Numbered from the stretch's first letter, positions 8,923-20,288 are shown. The stretch: DNA of 64,000 bases from Nocardioides houyundeii (GCF_002865585.1 NZ_CP025581.1:1364001-1428000), one strand, 5' to 3'. A program made the numbers and translations. Notes: a model not told the origin generated them from the sequence alone.

Positions 8923-10068
8923 ATGGGTGAATGGCTGTACCTGATCATCGGCATCGCCGTCCTCGTCGTCGCGACGACGGCCGGGCTGCTGGCCAGCGGA
9001 CGACGCAAGACGCCGCCGGCGCCGCGAGACACCACGGGGGTGATCTCGTCCACGACCACGCAGGCACCGCCTGGGACGTCCGCCGAGGCGCCGGTCGAGA
9101 CTCCGGTCGAGACCCCGCTGGAGGCGCCTGCCGCCCCCCTGGTGGAGCGTCCGGAGGGCACCGCCTCCCGCCTGGTACGGCTGCGGCAGCGGCTGGCGGG
9201 CTCCCAGGGAGCGCTGGGTCGCGGGCTGCTGGCGCTGCTCTCGCGCGATCGCCTGGACGAGGACACGTGGGAGTCGATCGAGGACACCCTGCTCACCGCC
9301 GACATCGGCGTGGCACCCACCCAGGAGCTCGTGGACCGGTTGCGCTCGCGGCTCCGGACCGAGGGCAGTCAGGCCGACGCCCGCGCGGTCCTGCGCGAGG
9401 AGCTGCTGACCCTGGTCGACCCCAGCATGGACCGGCGACTGCAGGTCAGCGGTGCCGACGGGCAGCCGGGCGTGGTGCTCGTGGTCGGCGTCAACGGTGC
9501 GGGCAAGACCACCACCGTGGGCAAGATCGGGCGCATCCTGGTGGCCGAGGGCCGCACCGTGGTGATGGGCGCGGCCGACACCTTCCGGGCCGCAGCCGTC
9601 GAGCAGCTGGTCACCTGGGGGGAGCGGGTCGGCGTGGACGTCGTGCGCGGCCCCGAGGGGACCGACCCGGCCAGCGTGGCGTTCGAGGCGGTGAAGGAGG
9701 GGAGCGCCCGTGGCGTGGACACCGTGCTGGTGGACACCGCCGGGCGCCTGCAGAACAAGGCCGGGCTGATGGACGAGCTGGGCAAGGTCAAGCGGGTGAT
9801 CGAGAAGCAGGCGCCGGTCACCGAGGTGCTGCTGGTGCTCGACGCGACCACCGGGCAGAACGGCCTGATCCAGGCCAGGGTCTTCTCCGAGGTCGTCGAC
9901 GTGACCGGGATCGTGCTGACCAAGCTCGACGGCTCTGCCAAGGGAGGTATCGTCGTGGCTGTCCAGCGCGAGCTGGGGGTGCCGGTGAAGCTGGTGGGTC
10001 TCGGCGAGGGCGCCGACGACCTGGCTCCGTTCGACGCCGAGGCCTTCGTCGACGCACTCCTGGGCTGA
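8923..10068 (+). CDS. ftsY: Signal recognition particle receptor FtsY
   Basis: FtsY is the membrane-associated GTPase that docks Ffh-ribosome complexes at the Sec translocon. The 381-residue protein starts with a membrane helix (about residues 4-24), as actinobacterial FtsY does. An acidic, Pro/Thr-rich linker of low complexity follows, then the NG domain: Walker A GVNGAGKTTT (about 188), ADTFRAAAVEQL, DTAGRLQ (about 270) and TKLDGSAKGG (about 332). Its partner ffh lies in the same window at 18719. The glycosyltransferase gene follows after 38 bp. Confidence 0.97.
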   Translation: MGEWLYLIIGIAVLVVATTAGLLASGRRKTPPAPRDTTGVISSTTTQAPPGTSAEAPVETPVETPLEAPAAPLVERPEGTASRLVRLRQRLAGSQGALGRGLLALLSRDRLDEDTWESIEDTLLTADIGVAPTQELVDRLRSRLRTEGSQADARAVLREELLTLVDPSMDRRLQVSGADGQPGVVLVVGVNGAGKTTTVGKIGRILVAEGRTVVMGAADTFRAAAVEQLVTWGERVGVDVVRGPEGTDPASVAFEAVKEGSARGVDTVLVDTAGRLQNKAGLMDELGKVKRVIEKQAPVTEVLLVLDATTGQNGLIQARVFSEVVDVTGIVLTKLDGSAKGGIVVAVQRELGVPVKLVGLGEGADDLAPFDAEAFVDALLG

Positions 10069-10106
10069 CCTGAGGACACGGCACGGCACGAGGGAAGGCA
10101 CGCAAG

Positions 10107-13100
10107 GTGGAACGACCGCGTATCTCCCGGATCCGTCGCGCCGTGGACCGCGTCCTGACGCCTCGCCCACCCCAGCCGCACGGCGTACCGCTGGGCGGTG
10201 AGGCGGCGCTCCTGATGGCCTCGCCCCTGTTCGACGAGGAGTGGTACTCCGCAGTCACCGGAGTCACCGGGAGCCGGCTGGACCTGGTGCGCCACTACCT
10301 GCGTACGCCGGTCTCCAAGCGGTGCTCGCCGAACCCGCTCTTCGACCGGGCCTGGTTCCGCGAGCACCACGCCGCCGACCTGGGCGAGCGGGACGCGTTC
10401 CTGGTCTACCTGCGCCGCAAGCCCTACCGGACCCCCACCCACCCGTTGTTCGACACCCGTCGCTACCTGCGCCGGACGCCGGGCGCCAGCGCCCATCCCG
10501 ATGGCCCCATCGGCCACTACCAGGAGATCGGGGCGGTCGCCGGAGCACCGGCCAACAAGTGGCTGGTGGCGCGCGACGGCGAGCAGGCCGTCAGCCTGCT
10601 CACCTGGATCACGGCGCGTCGCGCCGAGTGGGTCGAGCGGGCCGCGTCCCAGAGTCGCCGGAAGACCACCCGGGAGGACCTGCGGCGGGGCGAGCAGCTG
10701 GTGGACGGCTACGCACACATCGACCCCGACGTGCCCGGGACCGGGCCACTGGTCTCGGTGGTCGTCCTCGCCGGCAGCGACGTGGGTCACCTCGCCACCT
10801 CGCTGCGCTCCGTGCGTGCTCAGCGGCTCGCCAGCTGGCAGGTCGTGGTGGTCGACGGCGGGCGGATCCCGCAGCTCGACGACGTTCTCGACGCCGAGCT
10901 GGAGCCGGGCACCTGGCAGCTGGTGGCCGCCGAGGGCGAACCGCCGGCCGGAGGGGTCAACCGGGCCGTGGAGCGGTGCACCGGTGAGTGGCTGGCGTTC
11001 CTGCAGGCCGGCGACACCTGGGACCCCGACCGGCTTCGGCTGCTCACCGCAGTAGGGCAGGTCGACGGTGACCGCGCCCTGGCCGACGTGCTCAGGAGGG
11101 TACGTCGTGACGGTTCCTCGACCCTGGTCGGCAACGCCCTGCCCCGGGCCACCGTGGCTGACCGCAGCACCGTCGACCTGGGGCGGCTGCTGGTCCGGCG
11201 CGACACGTTCACCGGGCTCGGCGGGCTCGACGAGGACCTGCCGGGGGCCTGGACGTTCGGGCTGGTGACCCGGCTGGCGCGGGCCGAGGGCGTGCGGGTC
11301 GTGCCGTTCCTGGGCCTCACCCGGCACGCCGTCTGGGCGCTCGAGGCCCGGCGCCGTCCGGCGGGTGACCGACCCGCGCTGGACCACGCCAAGGTGGCGT
11401 CCTGGGCCGACGTGGTCCTCAACCGCTCCCTGGTCGACTGGGACGAGCTGGCGCACCGCGACCGCGACCCGGGCCTGGTCTCGGTGGTGATCCCCACCTA
11501 CGCGGACTGGTCCATGACCTCCGAGGCGGTCCAGAGCGTGATGGCGGCCGCCGAGGAGGACGGGGCCCCGCGCGTGGAGTGCCTGGTGGTGGACAACGGC
11601 TGCGACGCCGACACCTCGGTGATCCTGGACTCCCTCGCTGCCCGCTTCGAGCAGGTGCGGGTGCTGCACTTCCCGACCAACCACGGCTTCGCGCTGGGCA
11701 ACAACCTCGCCCTGCCGCACGTGGGCGGGGCGACGGTGGTCTTCCTGAACAACGACACCGCCGTGGACCCGGGCTGGCTGGATCCCCTGGTCACGGCCCT
11801 GGAGGACCCGGACGTGCTGGGTGCCCAGTCGCTGCTGCTCTACCCGACCGGGGTGATCCAGTCCGCGGGCGTGGCATTCCCCGCCACGGGGGGACTTCCG
11901 CACGCCTTCCTCCAGGGCTTCCCCGTCGAGGACGCGGAGGGCGTCGAGCAGCTCTCCTTCGCGGCCCTGACGGGTGCGGCGCTGGCGCTGCGGACCCGGG
12001 ACGCGATCGAGCTGCGCGGGTTCGACCCGGTCTACCGCAACGGCATGGAGGACATCGACCTGTGCCTGCGACTGGCCCAGCTGCGGCCGGGTCGCTTCGT
12101 GGTCCGCCCCGACTCCCGGGTCACGCACTTCGAGTCCCAGACTCCCGGGCGGTACGACGCCTTCGACACCAACCGGGCGCTCTTCCTGGAGCGCTGGGAA
12201 CGGCGTACCCCCGGCGACGACGTGCACCTGTGGGCCACGCGAGGCTTCCGGGTCGTGGACCACGCGGTCTCCTTCCGGCACCGCAAGCAGCGCCGTCTCG
12301 GCGTCCCGGAGCCGGTGCTGGTGCGCGAGACCAGGCACCAGGTCGACGAGCACCCCCCGAGGCTGCGGTGGGCCATCAAGAACCCCGCGCCCTTCGGACC
12401 CGAGGCCGAGCGGTGGGGGGACACCCACTTCGCCCGCGCCCTGGCCGTCGCGCTGCGGGAGCTGGGCCAGCAGGTCGTGATCGACCACCGGCCCGAGCAC
12501 GAGCGCTACACCGGCAGGTTCGACGACGTCTCGCTGGTGCTGCGCGGCCTGGCCCCGTACCGGCCCTCGTTCGAGCACGTCACCATCGGATGGGTGATCT
12601 CCCACCCCGAGATGCTGCCGACGGCGGAGGCGGTCTCCTACGACCGGTTGCTGGCGGCCTCGGCGACCTGGGCCGCGCGCCGGTCCAAGGACTGGGGGAT
12701 CGAGGTCGAGCCCATGCTCCAGGCCACCGACCCAGCGCTCTTCCACCCGGACCTCGCGATCCCCGACACCGGTCACCCGGTGCTCTTCGTCGGGGGGTCG
12801 CGCAAGGAGTACCGGCCCATCGTGCGGGCGGCCGTGGAGTCAGGTCTGCCGATCTCGATCTACGGCACCCAGTGGCGCCCCTTCGTGGCGGGGCGGCTGA
12901 TCAAGGACCCCTACCTGCCCAACACCCGGCTGGGCGCGGCCTACCGGGCTGCCGGGGTGGTGCTCAACGACCACTGGGAGGACATGCGGACCGAGGGGTT
13001 CGTCTCCAACCGCCTCTTCGACGCCGCGGCCAGCGGGGCCCGGGTGATCACCGACGACGTCGAGGGCCTCGGCGGTCTCTTCGGTCCCTCGGTCCAGGTG

Positions 13101-13286
13101 ATGAGGTCGCGGGAGCACCTGGTCGAGCTGAGTTCGTCGGCCGATCCGGACAGCATCTTCGGCAGCGACGAGGAGCGGCGTGCGGTGGCGGCACGGGTGC
13201 ACCGTGAGCACTCGTTCGCCGCGCGCGCGGCGCGGCTGGTCGAGATCGCCCTGGAGGCTCGGCGCGAACGAGGCTTCGACCGCTGA
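10107..13286 (+). CDS. Large multidomain glycosyltransferase (two GT2-like modules plus a CgeB-like module)
   Basis: This 1059-residue protein is a composite sugar transferase. Residues about 39-121 hold three copies of a PLFDxxW/RY-type motif, as seen in N-terminal repeats of rhamnan and cell-wall glycosyltransferases. About 213-360 resembles a GT2 fold (LVSVVVLAG) but lacks an obvious DxD, so it looks degenerate. About 456-700 is a convincing GT2 domain with VSVVIPTY, NNDT (about 547) and EDIDLCLRL. From about 750 a CgeB/Glyco_trans_1_2-like domain follows, with NPAPFGPEAERWGD and the C-terminal LFDAAASGARVIT. No membrane helix is seen, so it is probably a cytoplasmic or peripheral enzyme making a surface glycan. 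Donor and acceptor are unknown. Confidence 0.85.
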   Translation: MERPRISRIRRAVDRVLTPRPPQPHGVPLGGEAALLMASPLFDEEWYSAVTGVTGSRLDLVRHYLRTPVSKRCSPNPLFDRAWFREHHAADLGERDAFLVYLRRKPYRTPTHPLFDTRRYLRRTPGASAHPDGPIGHYQEIGAVAGAPANKWLVARDGEQAVSLLTWITARRAEWVERAASQSRRKTTREDLRRGEQLVDGYAHIDPDVPGTGPLVSVVVLAGSDVGHLATSLRSVRAQRLASWQVVVVDGGRIPQLDDVLDAELEPGTWQLVAAEGEPPAGGVNRAVERCTGEWLAFLQAGDTWDPDRLRLLTAVGQVDGDRALADVLRRVRRDGSSTLVGNALPRATVADRSTVDLGRLLVRRDTFTGLGGLDEDLPGAWTFGLVTRLARAEGVRVVPFLGLTRHAVWALEARRRPAGDRPALDHAKVASWADVVLNRSLVDWDELAHRDRDPGLVSVVIPTYADWSMTSEAVQSVMAAAEEDGAPRVECLVVDNGCDADTSVILDSLAARFEQVRVLHFPTNHGFALGNNLALPHVGGATVVFLNNDTAVDPGWLDPLVTALEDPDVLGAQSLLLYPTGVIQSAGVAFPATGGLPHAFLQGFPVEDAEGVEQLSFAALTGAALALRTRDAIELRGFDPVYRNGMEDIDLCLRLAQLRPGRFVVRPDSRVTHFESQTPGRYDAFDTNRALFLERWERRTPGDDVHLWATRGFRVVDHAVSFRHRKQRRLGVPEPVLVRETRHQVDEHPPRLRWAIKNPAPFGPEAERWGDTHFARALAVALRELGQQVVIDHRPEHERYTGRFDDVSLVLRGLAPYRPSFEHVTIGWVISHPEMLPTAEAVSYDRLLAASATWAARRSKDWGIEVEPMLQATDPALFHPDLAIPDTGHPVLFVGGSRKEYRPIVRAAVESGLPISIYGTQWRPFVAGRLIKDPYLPNTRLGAAYRAAGVVLNDHWEDMRTEGFVSNRLFDAAASGARVITDDVEGLGGLFGPSVQVMRSREHLVELSSSADPDSIFGSDEERRAVAARVHREHSFAARAARLVEIALEARRERGFDR

Positions 13287-13321
13287 GGGGTCCCTGCCGG
13301 GACGGACCGGGGGCGAACAGG

Positions 13322-14317
13322 TCAGGCGGTGCGTTCCCCGCTGGGGCGACGCGAGGCCCGTTCCAGCTCCAGGTGACGGCGCAGGGGGGAGTCGGGCAGC
13401 TGCGGCGGCACCGGTGACTCCAGGTCGGAGTCCAGCACCTCCTCCAGGTGCTCGGGTCGTAGCGCGGCGGGTCGTAGCGCCCTCAGGTGCTCGTGCAGCC
13501 AGGGGTCGTGGCGGAACTGCCCGGCCTCCTGGCCGGCCAGCAGCTCGTGGGGCTGCGGACTGCGGGCGAGGTAGGAGTCCTCCAGGGTGCCGTCCTTCCA
13601 GCGCCGGTAGTCGGCCATGCCGTGGTGGTTCGGGCTGGGCTTGAGGTCCGGTGAGGCTTCGTAGCCGCGACCGGCGTTGACCACCTTGCGCTCGAACTGG
13701 GTCCAGGAGCGCCACGGGAGGTGCAGGACCTCCAGGGAGACCGCGGGGTCGGGCTGTCCGTTGCTGGACATGGAGGTGAAGTGGTTCCCCTGCTGCACCA
13801 CGATGTCGGACTCGCCGCGGTGCACGGCGTTGGGGGTCGGCTGGGCGTGCAGCCCGATCGCGTGGAGCTGTTCGTCGCTGCGCTGGTCGCGCCACACCAG
13901 CCGGGAGAGGCCGCTGCCGGACCAGCCCGCGGGACCGATCAGGTTGACCACGGGAACCGTGAAGGCGTTGAGGTGCAGGGGAGTGGCCTCCAGGGCGTCG
14001 CGCACAGTGAGCGAGCGGTCGCGGGGCACCAGGAACTCGTCGGCGTCCAGGTTGAGCACCCAGTCGGCCCGGAAGCGGGTCCGGGCCCGACGGGCCATCC
14101 TGGTCACGACGTCGCGCTGCTGCTTGCGGTGCTCGGCATCGTGGTGCAGCTCGACCAGGCCGGTCTCGGCGTAGCTTTCCAGCACCTCTCTGGTGCCGTC
14201 GACGGAGGCGTTGTCGGTCACGATGATGGTGTCCAGGCCCTGCGCGAGGTGGTGCTCGACCATGGCCGCGACGATGTCGACCTCGTCGCGCACCATCAGG
14301 GTCCCGATGATCCTCAC
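13322..14317 (-). CDS. Glycosyltransferase family 2 protein (Glyco_tranf_2_4 type)
   Basis: The 331-residue protein starts RIIGTLMVRDEVDIV and carries TDNASVDGT and the DxD-containing LNLDADEFL, the pattern of Pfam Glyco_tranf_2_4, in which nucleotide-sugar is bound through the DxD metal site. Residues after about 280 are predicted to be a variable helical tail. The GTG at 14317 is chosen because AAGGTG lies about 7 nt upstream; the frame is open 22 codons further but those are unconserved. It converges with the large glycosyltransferase (36 bp between stops) and diverges from amtB. The shared neighbourhood suggests a common glycan, which is inference. Confidence 0.85.
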   Translation of the reverse strand: MRIIGTLMVRDEVDIVAAMVEHHLAQGLDTIIVTDNASVDGTREVLESYAETGLVELHHDAEHRKQQRDVVTRMARRARTRFRADWVLNLDADEFLVPRDRSLTVRDALEATPLHLNAFTVPVVNLIGPAGWSGSGLSRLVWRDQRSDEQLHAIGLHAQPTPNAVHRGESDIVVQQGNHFTSMSSNGQPDPAVSLEVLHLPWRSWTQFERKVVNAGRGYEASPDLKPSPNHHGMADYRRWKDGTLEDSYLARSPQPHELLAGQEAGQFRHDPWLHEHLRALRPAALRPEHLEEVLDSDLESPVPPQLPDSPLRRHLELERASRRPSGERTA

Positions 14318-14409
14318 AAGCCAGCACCTTAGTTCACCCGGGCGCGGCGCCACGACCGCCGACCGGCGTGAGTATCTGTTCATCTGCCCGTAACACAGGG
14401 GCGGAAGTT

Positions 14410-14425
14410 GTTTCTTGCGCGCAAC
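14410..14425 (-). promoter_or_regulatory. GlnR-like binding site in the amtB promoter region
   Basis: On the minus strand the site reads GTTGC, six bases, GAAAC. The actinobacterial GlnR consensus is GTnAC-n6-GnAAC, so there is one mismatch. It lies 73 bp before amtB. GlnR activates amtB-glnB-glnD operons in other actinobacteria under nitrogen limitation; binding here is inferred. Confidence 0.45.
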
Positions 14426-14497
14426 ACACGCAGCGGGGCGGTGAAACCTCGCTCCCCGAGGGTTCTTCCATCACACCCCGAAGCAACTGGAGGTCCA

Positions 14498-16173
<1,676 letters not shown>

Positions 16174-16291
16174 TCGGCGACCGCCCCTGTGGGGCCCATC
16201 TCGCTCCGGTGCTCGTCACCGCCGCGGGGTGGGCCCTTCGCCATGATCTGAGCTGGTCGCCCTCACCCACCCCGCCCGACCTAGGAGAGCC

Positions 16292-18529
16292 ATGACTGCC
16301 GCCGAGAGAGCCGCCCGCACCAGCGAGGCCGACGCGCTGTGCGAGGCGGCGTACCTCCAGGCGGGAGGACCGGCCACCGGCGCGGCCCTGGTGGCGGTCG
16401 GGGGCTACGGCAGGTCCGAGCTCGCCCCGCACTCCGACCTCGACGTGGTGCTGGTCCACGAGGACGATGTGGACCCGGGAGCACTCGCCGTCGACCTCTG
16501 GTACCCCCTGTGGGACAGCACCTGGAAGATCGACCACTCCGTCCGCTCCTTCTCCCAGATGACCGAGGCCGCCGAGGCCGACCTCAGGGTGGCCCTCGGA
16601 CTGCTCGACGTACGGCACCTGGCGGGTGACCCGAGCCTGACCTTGAGACTGCGGGGCTCCACCCTGGCGGCGTGGCGGCGTTCTGCCCGCCACCGGCTGC
16701 CCGAGCTCGCCGCCCTGGTACGGCGCCGGCACGAGAGCGTCGGCGAGCTGGCCCACGTCTCGGTCCCCGACCTGAAGGAGGCAGCCGGCGGGCTGCGGGA
16801 CACGGGTGTCCTCAAGGCGCTCGTCGCCACCTGGCTGGTCGACGTGCCCCACGCCGAGCTCGAGCACGAGCGCCAGGCGCTGCTGGACGTGCGTGACCTG
16901 TTGCACGGGCTGAGCCACCGTCCGGGAGACCGGATCGGACCGGACGTGTGGCCTGACCTGGCCGCAGCGGCCGGGCTGCCGGACGCCGAGACGGCGCAGC
17001 GGATGGTGCGCCTCATGGGGCGCCGGGTGGCCCACCTCTCGCGGCTGACGTGGCGGCGGGTGGACGCGGTCCTCGCCCGGCCCCGGGTGACCGGCCCTCG
17101 TCGTCCCCGGCTCGACCCGTTGGCGCCCGGAGTGGCCGCCTCGGTGGGGGAGGTGGTGCTGGACGGACGGGTGGACCCCGCGCGCGACCCGCTGCTCCTG
17201 CTCCGGGCGGCCTGCGAGGCAGCCGAGCGTGACCTGGTGCTCGCGCCTGCCACGGTGGCACGCCTGCTGAGGGAGTGCCCGCCGCTGCCGGAGCCCTGGC
17301 CCGAGGAGGCCCGGCACCTGATGGTGCGCCTGCTCGCCTCGGGTCACGGCCTGCTGGCGGTCTGGGAGACGTTGGAGGAGACCGGGGGACTGGCCGGCAT
17401 CCTGCCCGAGTGGGAGCGGATCCACCTGCTGCCCCACGCCTCCACCGTCCACCGCTTCACCGTCGACCGACACGTGGTGGAGACGTGCGTGGAGGCCTCC
17501 GCACTGATCCGTCGGGTCTCGCGTCCTGACCTGCTCATGGTCGCGGCCCTGCTGCACGACATCGGCAAGGGCGGTCTGGTGGAGCACAGCGTCGCCGGCG
17601 AGCCGATCGCCCGCGGCGTCGCTGCCCGGATGGGGTTCTCCGAGCCCGACGTGGACCTCATCGGGAACCTGGTGCGCTGGCACCTGCTGTTGCCGGAGGT
17701 CGCCACGACGCGCGACGTCGACGACCCTGCCACCGTCGGCCAGGTGACCGGCCGGGTGACGACGGCGCTGGCGCTCGACCTGCTCGCCGCGCTCACCGAG
17801 GCCGATGCCCTGGCGGCCTCGGAGAAGGCGTGGTCCACCTGGCGAGCGGGCCTGGTGGGGTCCCTGGTGGCGAGGGCGCGTCGTGCCCTGGAGTCCGGGA
17901 CCGACGGGCTCCCGGCGCCCTCCAGCATCCCGGAGGTGCCCGTCTCGGCGGCCCTCGCGGCCGGTCGGACGCTGGTGGAGATCTACGTCGACGGCCGCGA
18001 CGACGGGTCCCGGGTGACCGTGCTGGCCCCTGATCGCGTCGGCCTGCTGGCCGACGTCGCGGCCATGCTGGCCCTGCACCGTACGTCGGTCAGAGGAGCA
18101 CGCGCCTGGTCCCAGGGCGATCTCGGCGTCTCGGAGTGGGAGGTCGCCGACCCCGCGCTCGACGCGGCCGTGCTGCGCCAGCGGTTCGAGGCGATCGTGG
18201 CGGACCGGCCCCGGACGACCGAGCGGCTGCGTCGCCCGGACCCGGACGGACTGGACCCGGCGGTCGCGGTGCGCCCGGAGGCGTCGCGGCAGGCCACCGT
18301 CCTGGAGGTGCGGGCAGCGGACCGGCCCGGTCTGCTCTACCACGTGCTCGCCGCCGTCGCCGGTCTCGGCATGACCGTCCGCTCGGCGCACGTGGACACC
18401 CTGGGCCCGCAGGCGGTCGACGTGTTCTACCTCCAGGAGATCGGCGCCCAGGGCCTGGCCGACGACCGTGCCGCCTCGGCGGCCCACGCGGTGCGAGCGG
18501 CGCTGACCCGCTCGGCCAGGACCGGGTGA
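16292..18529 (+). CDS. glnD: PII adenylyl/uridylyltransferase GlnD
   Basis: GlnD modifies and demodifies PII in response to nitrogen status. The 745-residue protein has the nucleotidyltransferase motif GGYGRSELAPHSDLD (residues 37-51), a PII-UTase central domain, an HD-type hydrolase domain with LLHDIGKGG (about 421) for demodification, and two C-terminal ACT domains (VTVLAPDRVGLL, about 575, and VLEVRAADRPGLL, about 670) that sense glutamine. Actinobacterial members attach AMP rather than UMP; I infer that activity from lineage. It is 118 bp after glnB and is followed by a strong stem-loop. Confidence 0.95.
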   Translation: MTAAERAARTSEADALCEAAYLQAGGPATGAALVAVGGYGRSELAPHSDLDVVLVHEDDVDPGALAVDLWYPLWDSTWKIDHSVRSFSQMTEAAEADLRVALGLLDVRHLAGDPSLTLRLRGSTLAAWRRSARHRLPELAALVRRRHESVGELAHVSVPDLKEAAGGLRDTGVLKALVATWLVDVPHAELEHERQALLDVRDLLHGLSHRPGDRIGPDVWPDLAAAAGLPDAETAQRMVRLMGRRVAHLSRLTWRRVDAVLARPRVTGPRRPRLDPLAPGVAASVGEVVLDGRVDPARDPLLLLRAACEAAERDLVLAPATVARLLRECPPLPEPWPEEARHLMVRLLASGHGLLAVWETLEETGGLAGILPEWERIHLLPHASTVHRFTVDRHVVETCVEASALIRRVSRPDLLMVAALLHDIGKGGLVEHSVAGEPIARGVAARMGFSEPDVDLIGNLVRWHLLLPEVATTRDVDDPATVGQVTGRVTTALALDLLAALTEADALAASEKAWSTWRAGLVGSLVARARRALESGTDGLPAPSSIPEVPVSAALAAGRTLVEIYVDGRDDGSRVTVLAPDRVGLLADVAAMLALHRTSVRGARAWSQGDLGVSEWEVADPALDAAVLRQRFEAIVADRPRTTERLRRPDPDGLDPAVAVRPEASRQATVLEVRAADRPGLLYHVLAAVAGLGMTVRSAHVDTLGPQAVDVFYLQEIGAQGLADDRAASAAHAVRAALTRSARTG

Positions 18530-18543
18530 GCCCACCTCGGGGC

Positions 18544-18570
18544 GCATCCCGGGCGACGGGCCCGGGATGC
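18544..18570 (+). terminator. Stem-loop terminator after glnD
   Basis: GCATCCCGGGC (18544-18554) and GCCCGGGATGC (18560-18570) form a perfect 11-bp stem with a 5-nt loop, 15 bp after the glnD stop. No U-run follows, as is common in high-GC actinobacteria. Confidence 0.6.
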
Positions 18571-18639
18571 CCGACCTGCTGTGCGGGGTGCCGGGGCTGC
18601 CCGGAGGTCGCCCTGGCCGGGGCGGGTGGGGGATCGGGC

Positions 18640-18645
18640 TAGGCT
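18640..18645 (+). promoter_or_regulatory. Candidate -10 element for ffh
   Basis: TAGGCT lies 73 bp before the ffh TTG start and just after the glnD stem-loop, so ffh probably has its own promoter. No clear -35 is visible. Confidence 0.4.
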
Positions 18646-18718
18646 GGTGCCTCGTCCGACAGTTGTGGGCCAGCCGCGACCGGCGCCCAGTCACCGCTCA
18701 CCACCCGAGGGAACGCTC

Positions 18719-20266
18719 TTGTTCGCCACACTCTCCGACCGCCTCGCCGACACCTTCAAGAACCTCCGTGGCAAGGGGAGGCTCTCCGAGGCCGACATCG
18801 ACGCCACCGCGCGCGAGATCCGCATCGCGCTGCTGGAGGCCGACGTCGCGCTGCCCGTGGTCAAGGAGTTCGTCGGTGCCGTGAAGGAGCGGGCTCGCGG
18901 TGAGGAGGTCAGCGGCGCCCTGAACCCGGCGCAGCAGATCGTCAAGATCGTCAACGAGGAGCTCGTCAACATCCTCGGTGGCGAGACCCGTCGCCTCCGT
19001 TACGCCAAGACCGGCCCCACCGTGATCATGCTCGCCGGGCTTCAGGGCGCCGGCAAGACCACCTTGGCCGCCAAGCTGGCACTGTGGCTCAAGGAGCAGG
19101 ACAAGACGCCGCTGCTGGTGGCCGCCGACCTGCAGCGCCCCAACGCCGTCAAGCAGCTGCAGGTCAACGGCGAGCGGGTCGGGGTGCCGGTCTTCGCGCC
19201 GGAGCCCGGCAACGGTGTGGGCGACCCGGTGGCGGTGGCCCGGGCCTCCGTGGCCGAGGCCAAGCGCACGCTGCACGACGTGGTCATCATCGACACCGCC
19301 GGACGGCTCGGCGTGGACGCCGAGCTGATGAAGCAGGCAGCCGACATCCGGGACGCCGTCAACCCGGACGAGGTGCTGTTCGTCGTCGACGCCATGATCG
19401 GCCAGGACGCGGTCACCACGGCCCAGGCGTTCCTGTCCGGCGTCGGCTACGACGGGGTGGTGCTCACCAAGCTCGACGGTGACGCCCGAGGCGGTGCCGC
19501 ACTGTCCATCGCCGCCATCACCGGGAAGCCGGTCATGTTCGCCTCCGCCGGCGAGAAGATGACCGACTTCGACCTGTTCCACCCCGACCGCATGGCCTCG
19601 CGCATCCTCGACATGGGCGACATGCTCACCCTGATCGAGCAGGCGGAGAAGGCGTTCGACGCGGAGACGTCGGCGAAGGCCGCGGAGAAGCTGCTCGGTG
19701 GCAAGGGTGACTTCACCCTCGACGACTTCATGCAGCAGATGCAGCAGCTCCGCAAGCTCGGCTCGATGACGAAGATCATGGGGATGCTGCCCGGGATGGG
19801 GCAGTACCGCGAGCAGCTGGAGAACTTCGACGAGCGGGAGCTGGACCGGATCCAGGCCATCATCTCCTCGATGACCCCTGCGGAGCGGGCCAACCCCAAG
19901 ATCATCGACGGCTCCCGTCGAGCCCGGATCTCCAAGGGCTCCGGCACCACGGTGGCCGACGTCAACCAGCTGGTCGACCGGTTCTTCGAGGCGCGCAAGA
20001 TGATGCAGCAGATGGCGCGCGGGGGTATGCCGGGCATGCCCGGCATGCCGGGCATGGGCGGGGGCAAGAAGGGCAAGACCGCGCCCAAGAAGGGCAAGGC
20101 CAAGCGCGGATCGGGGAACCCCGCCAAGGCCGCCCAGCAGAAGGCGGCCGCGGCGAAGGCCGGCAAGGCTGCGCTGGCCCCGGGGGCGGCGGCCGAGGGC
20201 TTCGACTACGAGCAGGCTGCGGCAGCGCTGGACCTGCCCAAGGACTTCTCCAAGTTCCTCAAGTGA
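18719..20266 (+). CDS. ffh: Signal recognition particle protein Ffh
   Basis: Ffh binds signal peptides and 4.5S RNA and delivers nascent chains to FtsY. The 515-residue protein has the N domain (FATLSDRLADTFKNLRGKG), the GTPase domain with GLQGAGKTT (about 105), DTAGRLGVD and TKLDGDARGG, and a methionine-rich M domain (MLPGMGQYREQ). The tail contains a Gly-Met-Pro repeat and then a Lys-rich stretch, and is longer than in E. coli. The TTG start at 18719 has GAGGG upstream and matches the family N terminus. The NYN gene starts 22 bp after the stop. Confidence 0.97.
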   Translation: MFATLSDRLADTFKNLRGKGRLSEADIDATAREIRIALLEADVALPVVKEFVGAVKERARGEEVSGALNPAQQIVKIVNEELVNILGGETRRLRYAKTGPTVIMLAGLQGAGKTTLAAKLALWLKEQDKTPLLVAADLQRPNAVKQLQVNGERVGVPVFAPEPGNGVGDPVAVARASVAEAKRTLHDVVIIDTAGRLGVDAELMKQAADIRDAVNPDEVLFVVDAMIGQDAVTTAQAFLSGVGYDGVVLTKLDGDARGGAALSIAAITGKPVMFASAGEKMTDFDLFHPDRMASRILDMGDMLTLIEQAEKAFDAETSAKAAEKLLGGKGDFTLDDFMQQMQQLRKLGSMTKIMGMLPGMGQYREQLENFDERELDRIQAIISSMTPAERANPKIIDGSRRARISKGSGTTVADVNQLVDRFFEARKMMQQMARGGMPGMPGMPGMGGGKKGKTAPKKGKAKRGSGNPAKAAQQKAAAAKAGKAALAPGAAAEGFDYEQAAAALDLPKDFSKFLK

Positions 20267-20288
20267 GCGACCGGGTGCGGGACCGGGC

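Noticed and set aside
9369-12776. Very long minus-strand open frame opposite ftsY and the glycosyltransferase gene
   Set aside because: In GC-rich coding DNA the antisense frame is often open. The plus-strand genes have clear domains, and this frame shows none.
14390-14405. GTAAC at 14390 as the first half of another GlnR site
   Set aside because: At the required 6-bp spacing the second half reads GCGGA, which fits GnAAC poorly.
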